A program made the translations under genes and the position numbers. From an uncultured Bacillota bacterium (GTDB lineage: Bacteria; Bacillota; Clostridia; Christensenellales; UBA1242): 49,754 nt of DNA. Of this stretch, positions 21,595-29,320 are shown piece by piece. Under the pieces are notes generated by a model, which saw only the letters and a program-made list of their open reading frames with translations, was not told the origin of the DNA and did no database searches. Within the stretch, counting starts at the first letter, position 1; every line of letters starts with the position of its first letter. Where the stretch lies: positions 1 through 49,754 of the forward strand of contig CAMRTM010000006.1 of the NCBI GenBank assembly GCA_947053645.1, in the 5' to 3' direction.

Positions 21595-22503
21595 CTACTC
21601 CACTATCGCTTTTATACTTTCGCCACTTTCAGCATCTTGGTAGGTTAGCCAGTAACCAAAACCTTCTTCATTCCCCTTATCAAGCGGAAACCATACAGGA
21701 TATCCTGATAGTTGTTTTGGAGGTGTCTTTTGGAATATGCCTGGAACGCCATAGCATATATACTTTAATTTATCGTCTTCATACAATAATCCCAAAACAT
21801 AATAATCACCACCTTTATCAAATTCTACCTTTACCCATTTTGAATTTGGTATCAACTGTTGAAGGTATTGTTCTGTTGGACTAGAAGAAAATAAATTATC
21901 TATTTGACCTTTTATCTCCTCGTAAAAAGTAGGTTTTTCTTCAGGAGAAGCCTCTTCCTGTATCCTTGTATTTGAGAGCGTCTGTGGCGGATTATGTTTA
22001 AAGAAATATTCCCTATATTTACATTTCGCACATGAATTTTTTTCAAATTCATCTTCAATTGCCTTATCGATTTCTTCCTTTAACTCATCATCATATTCAA
22101 TTCCATTTTCATCAAGCGTTTTTTCAACCTCAGACATTTTAGTGGCACCCTGCAACGCTTCTATCACCGCACCATATACCTCTTCCTGATCCCCTACTCC
22201 GTCACTGTTGCCATACAAAATAGGTTCACTCTCCCCACCTGCAAAATTTATCACAGCACATGAAAAGTCCTTGGGCATAGACAGCGTAAGTGATTTAAAT
22301 GTGTAAAGCATACTTGATGTGCGTGTTAACCCTGCTTTTGTCACCTTACCATCAACATATATTCCAAGGCTTATTATTCCTTGAGGCTCATTTGGAAAAT
22401 TGTATAATCTCAGCCTTCCGCTTAAACTTCCACCCTCTTCTTCAAGTGCAAGCACCGCTTTTTGATTACTATTTCCTGAAAGCACCAAACTTTTTTTAGT
22501 CAT
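21595..22503 (-). CDS. Conserved-looking hypothetical protein, 302 aa
   Basis: I cannot assign a function. The protein has no signal peptide or membrane helix. Residues 1-110 form a beta-rich domain (SGRLRLYNF, GIISLGIYVDGKV, FSCAVINFAG). A middle acidic, helical linker contains a CAKCKYREYF stretch with two cysteines. The C-terminal 90 residues (WVKVEFDKGGDYYVLGLLYE, YICYGVPGIF, GYPVWFPLD, GYWLTYQDAESG) look like a compact conserved domain that I have an impression of seeing in Clostridia of unknown function. AGGAG lies 10 nt before the ATG. It is followed at 3 nt by the 43-aa membrane peptide, so the pair forms one translation unit. Confidence 0.6.
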   Translation of the reverse strand: MTKKSLVLSGNSNQKAVLALEEEGGSLSGRLRLYNFPNEPQGIISLGIYVDGKVTKAGLTRTSSMLYTFKSLTLSMPKDFSCAVINFAGGESEPILYGNSDGVGDQEEVYGAVIEALQGATKMSEVEKTLDENGIEYDDELKEEIDKAIEDEFEKNSCAKCKYREYFFKHNPPQTLSNTRIQEEASPEEKPTFYEEIKGQIDNLFSSSPTEQYLQQLIPNSKWVKVEFDKGGDYYVLGLLYEDDKLKYICYGVPGIFQKTPPKQLSGYPVWFPLDKGNEEGFGYWLTYQDAESGESIKAIVE

Positions 22504-22617
22504 TTTATTTTATCTCCTATTATATAGTATACAGTCAGATTTTTAATAATGCCCCAATAATTTTGTGGAAAGGCGGTGCTATTTATCAAAATTTGTCGAA
22601 AGCCAATTATAAATATA

Positions 22618-22650
22618 AAAAACTTCAAACTTTATGTTTGAAGTTTTTTG
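22618..22650. terminator. Terminator of the transketolase operon
   Basis: AAAAACTTCAAAC / GTTTGAAGTTTTTT with a 5-nt loop lies directly after the tkt stop. On the minus strand it is followed by a U run; the plus strand also has TTTTTTG, so it may work both ways. Confidence 0.8.
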
Positions 22651-22652
22651 TT

Positions 22653-24614
22653 TTATTTTTCAAGTGCTTTATTTATCTTTTTGACTATTTCTTTTACGGT
22701 GAAACCTGCTTTTGCATAAACCTCTTCGCCCCTGCCACTCTTAGCATACTCTTCTACGCCAATGAATAGTCCATCCTCTCCAATATACTTATACCAAGTT
22801 TTATCATTGGACGCTTCAATCGCAACCCTAAGGTGTGCAGATCTTTGAAGTACTTTATTTTTGTAACTAGGAGATTGTTTTTCAAACTGCTCCATACATG
22901 GCATTGATACAACACTTACATCCTTACCTTTAAGTTCATTTGCCACCTCTAGAGCAAGTGGAACTTCGCTACCGCTGGCGAAGATAACTATTTGTGCTTC
23001 CTTCTGTGCAGGTTTTAATATATATCCGCCTTGAATAGCATCTTTATAACTTGTGCCAGAAACTGGAGCAACCCTTTGTTTTGTTAAAGCAAAAGCACAT
23101 GGTCCGCTCTTTGAAAGTGCTAAGCCATAGCCTGCAATAAGTTCGTTTGTGTCACATGGTCTATACACATTAAGTCCTATAATATTCCTTAGTTGTGGGA
23201 GTTGTTCTATTGCTTGATGAGTAACACCATCTTCACCAACAAGAATGCTATCATGAGTAAAGAAATATAGCACATCAAGTTTCATAATTGCCGACATTCT
23301 TATACTTGGAAGCATATAATTTGAAAATGCCATATATGTTGAACAGAATGGAATAAAGTCATCATAAAGTGCTATACCATTACAAATAGCCGCCATAGCA
23401 TGTTCACGCACTCCAAAATGTATGTTTCTTCCCCTCTTATTGCCCGCAAGAAAATTCCCACCATTTTCGATAAATACTCCAGTAGATGATACGACATCAG
23501 CCGTCCCCCCAACAACTTGTGGCAATCTTTCACATAGTTCGTTAAGAATTAACTTGTTGATTTCCTTAGTGCTTTCCCCTGCCCACTTGTATTCATTTTT
23601 AACAAATTTTTGTGGTTCAAATTTCTTCCTATCAAAGAATTGCAAAAATTGTTTAAAGAGTTCTGGATTGGAATTGCTATAAACTGCGAGTTCCTGATTC
23701 CATGTTTCATGGTTAAGTCTTCCACGCCTTGCACTTGCCATGCAAAAATCGCGTACATCATTTGGCACATAGAAACTTTCCTTTACGCCGAGTTTTTCAT
23801 TGAAAACTTTTATTTCTTCGCTATTCAAAACTGCACCATGTACTGCAGATGTTCCCTCTTTATCGGTGCCTATACCTATCGTTGTTTTAAATATTATTAA
23901 AGTTGGTTTATTCAGTTTTTTAGCAAAAGCTATTGCGCGCGAACATGCTTTGTAGTTATTTCCTTTTTTAACTCTAATTACCGCCCAGCCCATTGCTTTA
24001 AACTTTTTGGCGATATTTTCTCTATTTGATAAATTTAAATTTCCATCTATTGTAACATCATTACTATCATATAAAAGAATTAAATTCTTTAAATTTAAAT
24101 TTCCAGCAAGGCTACATGCCTCCATTGCTACACCTTCCATTAGGCATCCATCACCAGCAAGGCAATAAGTGTAGTTGTTTATAATTGGAAACCCAACAGA
24201 ATTAAATCGTTCTGCCATAATGCTTGATGCAATCGCAAGACCTACCGCATTTGCCACTCCTTGACCAAGAGCCCCTGTCGTAACTTCCACACCACTTGTC
24301 TGACCATATTCTGGATGTCCCGGAGTGCGAGATCCATATTTTCGCAGTTCTTTTAAATCTTGTATGCTTACATCAAAACCAAACATAGAAAGTAGTGTGT
24401 AATATAATGGAGAAACATGTCCTGAAGAGAGTACAAATCTATCTCTATTTATGAAATCAGTATCAGCAACATCAAAATTATAGTGGTCTTTAAATAGTGC
24501 AAGCATTATTGAAGATGCGCCAAGTGCTGAGCCAGTATGCCCACTGCCAGCATTCGATATTGACTGCGCTGTTATAGATTTTAGATAATTTAATGTTTTT
24601 TCTGCTATTTTCAT
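22653..24614 (-). CDS. tkt: Transketolase
   Basis: Transketolase moves two-carbon units between sugar phosphates in the non-oxidative pentose phosphate pathway, using TPP. The 653-aa chain has the expected parts: GSGHTGSALG with catalytic His26, HPEYGQTSGVEVTTGALGQG, the TPP-binding GDG...EG motif (AGDGCLMEGVAMEA), the pyrimidine domain with FTHDSILVGEDGVTHQ, and the C-terminal domain (VVSMPCMEQFEKQ). The length is normal. AAAGGAG precedes the ATG, which overlaps the stop of the upstream kinase-like gene (ATGA), so the two are translationally coupled. A terminator follows. With PFOR it suggests sugar-based fermentation with pentose interconversion. Confidence 0.95.
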   Translation of the reverse strand: MKIAEKTLNYLKSITAQSISNAGSGHTGSALGASSIMLALFKDHYNFDVADTDFINRDRFVLSSGHVSPLYYTLLSMFGFDVSIQDLKELRKYGSRTPGHPEYGQTSGVEVTTGALGQGVANAVGLAIASSIMAERFNSVGFPIINNYTYCLAGDGCLMEGVAMEACSLAGNLNLKNLILLYDSNDVTIDGNLNLSNRENIAKKFKAMGWAVIRVKKGNNYKACSRAIAFAKKLNKPTLIIFKTTIGIGTDKEGTSAVHGAVLNSEEIKVFNEKLGVKESFYVPNDVRDFCMASARRGRLNHETWNQELAVYSNSNPELFKQFLQFFDRKKFEPQKFVKNEYKWAGESTKEINKLILNELCERLPQVVGGTADVVSSTGVFIENGGNFLAGNKRGRNIHFGVREHAMAAICNGIALYDDFIPFCSTYMAFSNYMLPSIRMSAIMKLDVLYFFTHDSILVGEDGVTHQAIEQLPQLRNIIGLNVYRPCDTNELIAGYGLALSKSGPCAFALTKQRVAPVSGTSYKDAIQGGYILKPAQKEAQIVIFASGSEVPLALEVANELKGKDVSVVSMPCMEQFEKQSPSYKNKVLQRSAHLRVAIEASNDKTWYKYIGEDGLFIGVEEYAKSGRGEEVYAKAGFTVKEIVKKINKALEK

Positions 24615-25069
24615 TTAATTTCTCCTTTAATTTTCTGCACTGCCACTTTATCATCAAGGCTATCCAGTCTTATAACCTTAGTTGCATAATTTTTTAGATA
24701 TTCATCCCTTGTTGTAAAGGAAACAGAACTTATTACATCCTTTTCACTTAGATATCTTTTATCTAATCTTAAATAAATTATTGTTTGTCCATTAAAAAGC
24801 AGTTTATTGCGTCTATATAGGTCATATGGTAAAAACAATACCGCATTTTTTCTTTCTATGCAATTTGCAAGCACAGATTCTTCCCTATTCTCTAAATCTG
24901 CCATAGTAAAATGTGAAAGTAAAATTTTATTATTTGCTATATCTTCCGCAAGTTCATCTCTACAGTTGATAAAGTTCATAGAAAATTGCTCGGCAAAAAG
25001 ATTTGAAACTATTTTTCCAAAATTCTCATTTAAACTTACTAATATTATATTTGCTTGCACATTGTTCAT
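24611..25069 (-). CDS. Degenerate shikimate-kinase-like protein
   Basis: The 152-aa protein follows the layout of shikimate kinase, but its active site is lost. ANIILVSLNENFGKIVSNLF aligns with the P-loop strand-loop-helix, yet the motif GxxxxGK(S/T) has become LNENFGKI: only Gly18 and Lys19 remain. FINCRDEL matches the shikimate-binding FxDxD region, ERKNAVLFLPYD the central strand, IIYLRLDKRYL the strand before the lid, and RDEYLKNYATKVIRLD the C-terminal RxxxYxxxA segment. It cannot be expected to bind ATP normally, so it may be a pseudokinase with a regulatory role for transketolase, to which it is coupled by a 4-bp overlap. The start is uncertain: a TATAAT lies only 3 nt before the ATG and there is no ribosome site. 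Confidence 0.55.
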   Translation of the reverse strand: MNNVQANIILVSLNENFGKIVSNLFAEQFSMNFINCRDELAEDIANNKILLSHFTMADLENREESVLANCIERKNAVLFLPYDLYRRNKLLFNGQTIIYLRLDKRYLSEKDVISSVSFTTRDEYLKNYATKVIRLDSLDDKVAVQKIKGEIK

Positions 25070-25110
25070 GCTATTATATTACCATAAATTTTATATTTAT
25101 CAAATTATAT

Positions 25111-26190
25111 TTACGACTTTTTTTCTTTCTTTTTAACTTTGACTCCCCACACTATTATTAGTCCCATAGAAATACTAACTACAAGAACTGGAACATCTAT
25201 CTTAACAAGATTTTCTTCTTCAGCAAATATGATTTCACCTTTAGCGTCTACACTCATGACTATACTGCCAAGTTTCGCTGTTGTCATGATACTTGCGCCT
25301 ACCGTTTCTAACCGTGCAATAACATCCGATTTTGGAAAATTAAATTTATTATCCTTGCTTACACTTATTATTGCATATTTTGGACTTACATACTCTAAAA
25401 ACTTTGCACTTGTTGAAGTACTAGAACCGTGATGTCCTACTTTAAGTACATCGGCCTTTAATTTCAAAGCATCATTGCGTATTACTTCGTTTTCAGCAAC
25501 GGATTGTGCATCCCCTGTAAGAAGAAATGTCTTGGAATTATATGTAACAAGCATTATTGGGCTATAATTATTGAAAGCAGAATACTTGTCTTCTGCTGGC
25601 GACAAAAATTCTACACTATAGTCACTGGCAAAGATTTTTATTCCTCTTTCACTGTAATGAATTTCACAGTTTGGTTCATTATACACCGCGGTAATCACAT
25701 CATTATAGGTTTTCGTGGTGGACACCTCATACCCCATGGGATTACCGACCTTGATTTCTTCATTACTACTTAGTATCTTTGGCCGATAGACACAATTTAC
25801 TTGAAAACTATTGAGTATTTCAGGTGCCATACCAACATGGTCTTCATCTTGATGAGTAAGCACTAAATAATCAATGGCCGAAATTTTCTCATAAGTGAAC
25901 AACCCTGTCAAATAACTTACAACTTTATTGTTCTCATCATTTGGCCCACAGTCCACTAGCATTGTTTTATTATCAGGGAACCTCATGAAGATGCTATCGC
26001 CAAGCCCCACATCAATAAAGTGTATTTCAAAAGGTAGACGAGAAAAACTTTTGATTGTAGATAAACCTTGACAAAAACTTATTCCACCACCTAGAAAAAA
26101 TGTTAACAAAAAGATTGCTAACAAAACTCCTGTTAGCACTAGCCTTATCTGCCAAAACCCTGTTTCTGATATCTTTCTTTTGCGTGACAA
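25111..26190 (-). CDS. ComEC-like metallo-beta-lactamase domain protein, membrane-anchored
   Basis: The 359-aa protein has an N-terminal membrane helix (about residues 14-36), then a metallo-beta-lactamase fold like the C-terminal domain of the DNA-uptake channel ComEC: FIDVGLGDSIFMRFP, THQDEDHVGMAP (metal ligands), LLTGDA and VGHHGSSTSTS. A second membrane helix near the C-terminus (VPVLVVSISMGLIIVWGV) is followed by a basic tail. The ComEC channel domain itself is absent. Free-standing forms are thought to act on DNA or nucleotides outside the cell. Translation starts with TTG at 26190 after AAGGT, which overlaps the stop of the patatin gene 5 bp upstream, so the two are coupled. Confidence 0.8.
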   Translation of the reverse strand: MSRKRKISETGFWQIRLVLTGVLLAIFLLTFFLGGGISFCQGLSTIKSFSRLPFEIHFIDVGLGDSIFMRFPDNKTMLVDCGPNDENNKVVSYLTGLFTYEKISAIDYLVLTHQDEDHVGMAPEILNSFQVNCVYRPKILSSNEEIKVGNPMGYEVSTTKTYNDVITAVYNEPNCEIHYSERGIKIFASDYSVEFLSPAEDKYSAFNNYSPIMLVTYNSKTFLLTGDAQSVAENEVIRNDALKLKADVLKVGHHGSSTSTSAKFLEYVSPKYAIISVSKDNKFNFPKSDVIARLETVGASIMTTAKLGSIVMSVDAKGEIIFAEEENLVKIDVPVLVVSISMGLIIVWGVKVKKKEKKS

Positions 26191-26195
26191 TCTTT

Positions 26196-27026
26196 TTACC
26201 TTATTACTTTTATATCCTTTGGAATATTTTTAAATTTTCTATGCTTTTTCTTCTTGAATAATTGTATTATTTGTGGCATTACATCTATCGTAGCCTTATA
26301 GCCCTCTTCAATCATTTCTTCCATCCCCTCAGTACGGGTGGATTTAAACCTCTTTGTTTCAGGTTCTATCATAATGTCCGCATTCATATACCCACGCACA
26401 GCATTACTCTTCATAAGTATTCTTATCGAACACATAATAACATCAAACATTTTAGTGGAATCAGTGCCGTAAAGTCTAGACTTGTTTACATCTACGGCAA
26501 CTACATAATCACATCCCATCATAAGTGGTATGTCTGCAGGTATGGTATTTTGAAGTCCACCATCACATAATAGCATGCCCTCAAAGTCTACCGGCTGAAA
26601 CACTGCTGGCACTGCACAACTGCCTTGCACCGCCTTTGCAAGATTTCCTTTACATATTGCCACCTCTTTAGTAGAAATGATATCTACAGCCACCGCAGCA
26701 AATGGCAATTTCAAATCTTCAATATTGATATCACCAAGATTGTTTCTAACTATATCTCCTATTCCGTCTGTTTTGGATGGAGAAAACGGAATAATATTTG
26801 TCCTAATATCTTTTTCTCTTATCTTCTTTGCCGCCTCATACATCTCTTTATATGAATAACAGGCAGCATAGAAGGCTCCCATTATACTACCCGCACTTGT
26901 GCCAGCAACCATATCAAATTTTATTCCAAACTCTTCAAAGGCTTTGATTGCACCAAGATGTGTGAAACCTCTTGCTCCACCCCCGCCAAATGCAATTCCT
27001 ATCTTCACTTTACCATTTCCAAACAT
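26196..27026 (-). CDS. Patatin-like phospholipase (RssA-type)
   Basis: A serine hydrolase of the patatin family, 276 aa, acting on lipid acyl esters by a Ser-Asp dyad. The oxyanion loop is GGGGARG (14-20), the nucleophile elbow is GTSAGS with Ser44, and the catalytic Asp155 stands in CDGGLQNT. The C-terminal part has the usual Rossmann-like strands and a helical tail rich in Lys. I start at 27026, with AGAGG 7 nt upstream; the longer frame adds 14 Cys-rich residues and no ribosome site. It is followed at 5 bp by the ComEC-like gene. No signal peptide is seen, so the enzyme should act at the inner face of the membrane. Confidence 0.9.
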   Translation of the reverse strand: MFGNGKVKIGIAFGGGGARGFTHLGAIKAFEEFGIKFDMVAGTSAGSIMGAFYAACYSYKEMYEAAKKIREKDIRTNIIPFSPSKTDGIGDIVRNNLGDINIEDLKLPFAAVAVDIISTKEVAICKGNLAKAVQGSCAVPAVFQPVDFEGMLLCDGGLQNTIPADIPLMMGCDYVVAVDVNKSRLYGTDSTKMFDVIMCSIRILMKSNAVRGYMNADIMIEPETKRFKSTRTEGMEEMIEEGYKATIDVMPQIIQLFKKKKHRKFKNIPKDIKVIR

Positions 27027-27087
27027 AATAACCTCTAATAAAGTATAACAAATATAACACGAAAACAAAAAATAAAAAGCAATAAAT

Positions 27088-27116
27088 TTGACTTATTTTT
27101 GAAAATTTGGTATTGT
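27088..27116 (+). promoter_or_regulatory. Promoter of the ART-like/M16 pair, predicted leaderless
   Basis: TTGACT (27088-27093), 17 bp, TATTGT (27111-27116), then 6 nt to the ATG at 27123. The start of transcription should coincide with the ATG. Confidence 0.65.
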
Positions 27117-27122
27117 TTAAAT

Positions 27123-27668
27123 ATGAAATTTTATCATGGCTCGCGTAATCCAAACTTAAAAGAATTAAATCTGGAGCATTATTCTGGCAAAATTTACTTA
27201 ACAGACAAATATGAACTTGCCTTTATGTATGCGGCTTCGCCTCTTCGTTTTTGGAATTTTGACAGGGAAATAGATATGGTAACTTTCAGAGAAATTGCAA
27301 AAAACGGATTTAAAACTCAGTTTCAAGGTAAAAAAGCATATATTTACACCTGTGAAATCGAAGAATTTGAAAAGGATGAGAAGAATATTTCAGGACATAA
27401 TTACAAAGTATACAAACCAGTTAAGTTACAAGGCAGCCCAGAGATAATAGATGATTGTTATGAAAAGCTTATTTCCCTAGAAAAACAGGGCAGGGTTTGT
27501 TTAGAGAGGTGGGAAGATAAAACAGATGATGAACAAAAAGAGTGTCAACGAAAAATAATTGAAGCTTTTTCACCTTTTATGGAAAAGGATAGAATTGAAC
27601 ATCCAGAAGAATATAAATTGATTATATCACTACTACCGGAATTAGAAATAAAGGAGGAAAAAACATGA
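27123..27668 (+). CDS. ADP-ribosyltransferase-like protein, 181 aa
   Basis: The N-terminus KFYHGSRNPNLKEL ... GKIYLTDKYELAFMYAA matches the pattern of small ADP-ribosyltransferase-fold proteins such as the DUF3990 type: a strand with HGS (His6), then a YLT strand (Tyr26) and a helix with alternating Ala and Tyr. KKAYIYTCE would be a later core strand with a possible catalytic Glu. The C-terminal 80 residues are helical and charged. The match is by motif only. The start is the ATG at 27123; the longer frame begins with TTG and includes the promoter -10. It overlaps the M16 peptidase gene by 4 bp. It could modify a host or phage target, or could have lost activity. Confidence 0.5.
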   Translation: MKFYHGSRNPNLKELNLEHYSGKIYLTDKYELAFMYAASPLRFWNFDREIDMVTFREIAKNGFKTQFQGKKAYIYTCEIEEFEKDEKNISGHNYKVYKPVKLQGSPEIIDDCYEKLISLEKQGRVCLERWEDKTDDEQKECQRKIIEAFSPFMEKDRIEHPEEYKLIISLLPELEIKEEKT

Positions 27669-28960
27669 ACACAAAAGTAATCAAACTAAACGGGGGCGGA
27701 ATTTTACTTCTTACAAGAGTTAAGGACGTAAACGGCGTTGATGTGGAGTTTAGATTTAACGGCGGCGCAATAAATGACCCCAAAAATAAACTTGGAGTAG
27801 CACATTTTGCTGAACACGCTTTGTGTGAGTTTACCACAAGTCGCTACACCGTGGAAGAAAGACTGAAATTACGAAGAAAATTTACTATGATAAATGGTGG
27901 AACATCATATTACATGATGAGTCTAGTATGTGCCGCCAACAAAAATATGCTTGATGAGGCTTTTGATTTTGTACTTTCCCCTATCAGCGAAATAGTGTAC
28001 AATCAAAAAGACTTTGAATGGCAATATGATATAATCAAAAGTGAAATTATAACTCTTAAACAATTTAATAGCTGGGAGGCTGATAGAGTTTACCAAACAA
28101 ATATAATTGCTGACAAACGAACTAAGCACTTAACCTCCTCACCTGCTGGAAGTGTCGAGAGTTTGGAGCGAATTAAATTAAAAGATATAGAAAATTATAT
28201 TAAAAATTATGTCACTCTTAACAACTTAACCATATCGATTTGCGGTGATGTTTCCAAAAGTAGAGCAAAAGAACTTATAAATAAATATGTGTATAAATAT
28301 ATTTCAACATCAAATATTCAAGGCATTACTTATAAAGATTTGGAAGGTTTAACAAAACCGAACTACTATTTTAGACCCTCTGTGGAAAAAGACCAAGCAC
28401 ATGTCCATTTTTGCTTTAACATTAAACCATATCGTGACTTTGATTTTAAATTGGACGCAGCAAGGGCTGTGCTAACCAAAATGTTACAAACCATGGCTTT
28501 TAATTATTTTAGAGGAGAAAAATCACTCTGCTATCGTTGTCAAGCATGGCTTGAACGCGAAGCAAAGATGTTTCAAAATACTTTGGTATTTGATGTAGAA
28601 GAAAATAATGTGGAAAAAATACTAGAAGAAATGCCTACATTTATTTCTAAAAATCCAGAACTTGATAGAGAACTTTTTAATACTATCAAAAACACAATTA
28701 TAAATACCTTTGATTTTGATCGTGACCCTATAAATTATCTAAATAGGCAAGCGATGGGAAGATATTTAGATGACAACCTTGTATATGGCGACAAATTAAA
28801 GAAGAAAATTAGAAAACATTTACACGCTGTCAAATTTGAAGATGTTAACAACCTTTACAAACAGTGCTTTAATGGCAATCCTTACATAATTATAGTTTCT
28901 AATGATGAAAAATGGAAGGACTTTGATTACAAAACTTATTGCAAAAAATTTAAGAAATAA
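27665..28960 (+). CDS. M16 family zinc metallopeptidase
   Basis: A single-unit M16 (insulinase/YmfH-type) peptidase of 431 aa. The inverted zinc motif HFAEH (His47, Glu50, His51) is intact, and the third ligand is Glu127, 76 residues after His51, the spacing usual in the family. The C-terminal half has the M16_C layout, including a YFRGEKSLCYRC segment that matches the R...Y element contacting substrate. No signal peptide, so it should be cytoplasmic. AAAGGAGG precedes the ATG, which overlaps the stop of the ADP-ribosyltransferase-like gene. M16 units normally work in pairs; no second one is adjacent, so it may form a homodimer. A terminator follows. Confidence 0.85.
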   Translation: MNTKVIKLNGGGILLLTRVKDVNGVDVEFRFNGGAINDPKNKLGVAHFAEHALCEFTTSRYTVEERLKLRRKFTMINGGTSYYMMSLVCAANKNMLDEAFDFVLSPISEIVYNQKDFEWQYDIIKSEIITLKQFNSWEADRVYQTNIIADKRTKHLTSSPAGSVESLERIKLKDIENYIKNYVTLNNLTISICGDVSKSRAKELINKYVYKYISTSNIQGITYKDLEGLTKPNYYFRPSVEKDQAHVHFCFNIKPYRDFDFKLDAARAVLTKMLQTMAFNYFRGEKSLCYRCQAWLEREAKMFQNTLVFDVEENNVEKILEEMPTFISKNPELDRELFNTIKNTIINTFDFDRDPINYLNRQAMGRYLDDNLVYGDKLKKKIRKHLHAVKFEDVNNLYKQCFNGNPYIIIVSNDEKWKDFDYKTYCKKFKK

Positions 28961-28983
28961 AAAACACCTTTCGGTGTTTTTTT
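28959..28983. terminator. Terminator after the M16 gene
   Basis: AAAACACC / GGTGTTTT with a 4-nt loop (TTTC) and a run of seven T. On the minus strand it also has a U run and sits 3' of a tRNA-Glu-like end, in the same arrangement as the genuine tRNA-Glu terminator at 29145-29175. Confidence 0.85.
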
Positions 28984-29003
28984 GGTACCCTCTAGGGGAA
29001 TCG
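28983..29003 (-). repeat. Duplicated 3' end of tRNA-Glu
   Basis: These 21 bp match the 3' end of the intact tRNA-Glu (29178-29198) at 20 positions, in the same orientation and including the CCA. The rest of a tRNA is not present. A terminator-like hairpin follows it on the minus strand, as for the real gene. It may be an old att scar or the remains of a decayed second tRNA copy; about 175 bp separate it from the intact gene. Confidence 0.7.
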
Positions 29004-29144
29004 CTCCGCTTAGGAAGCCTAGTCCTTAAAGCCGTGCGCTATCACGCCGAGGTGGGCGGACGCAATACTATTGCCTTCGCTTATCCACCTGTTCGACTCC
29101 CCTTCGCCTTGCTCATATTGCTAACGCAATAAAAGAGACCACCA
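29004..29144. other. Gene-free stretch between tRNA-Glu ends
   Basis: No ORF or known RNA was recognised. The segment is more GC-rich than its surroundings and includes short tRNA-like words (a GTTCGACTCCCC near 29090), which hints at decayed tRNA or att sequence. Confidence 0.3.
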
Positions 29145-29175
29145 AATAAAAAAGACACCTAATGGTGTCATTTTT
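29145..29175 (-). terminator. Terminator of tRNA-Glu
   Basis: GACACC / GGTGTC with a TAAT loop, followed on the minus strand by a TTTTTT run. It starts 9 nt after the encoded CCA of tRNA-Glu. Confidence 0.8.
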
Positions 29176-29177
29176 AT

Positions 29178-29252
29178 TGGTAGCCTCTAGGGGAATCGAA
29201 CCCCTGATTCAGCCGTGAGAGGGCTGCGTCTTAGCCGCTTGACCAAGAGGCC
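29178..29252 (-). tRNA. tRNA-Glu(CTC)
   Basis: A complete 75-nt cloverleaf on the minus strand. The acceptor GGCCTCT pairs with AGAGGCT (first pair G-U), the D loop contains GGTCAAG, the anticodon arm is CAGCC-CTCTCAC-GGCTG with anticodon CTC, the T arm is AGGGG-TTCGATT-CCCCT, and CCA is encoded. It decodes GAG, a rarer Glu codon in an AT-rich genome. A promoter and a terminator of its own make it a single-gene unit just downstream of rpoC. Confidence 0.93.
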
Positions 29253-29257
29253 ATAAT

Positions 29258-29300
29258 TTATGTGCAATAATATAATAGCAAAACTGCACATAAAAATCAA
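29258..29300 (-). promoter_or_regulatory. tRNA-Glu promoter inside an inverted repeat
   Basis: Minus strand TTGATT (29295-29300), 17 bp, TATTAT (29272-29277), 19 nt before the tRNA. The 9-bp arms TTATGTGCA (29258-29266) and TGCACATAA (29285-29293) flank the -10 box with 18 bp between, which could be an operator. Confidence 0.65.
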
Positions 29301-29320
29301 GGATTTTTTGCGTTTTTATT

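Noticed and set aside
24611-25069. Active shikimate kinase (aroK)
   Set aside because: The Walker A lacks its first glycine and the Ser/Thr after lysine, so the name would overstate the function.
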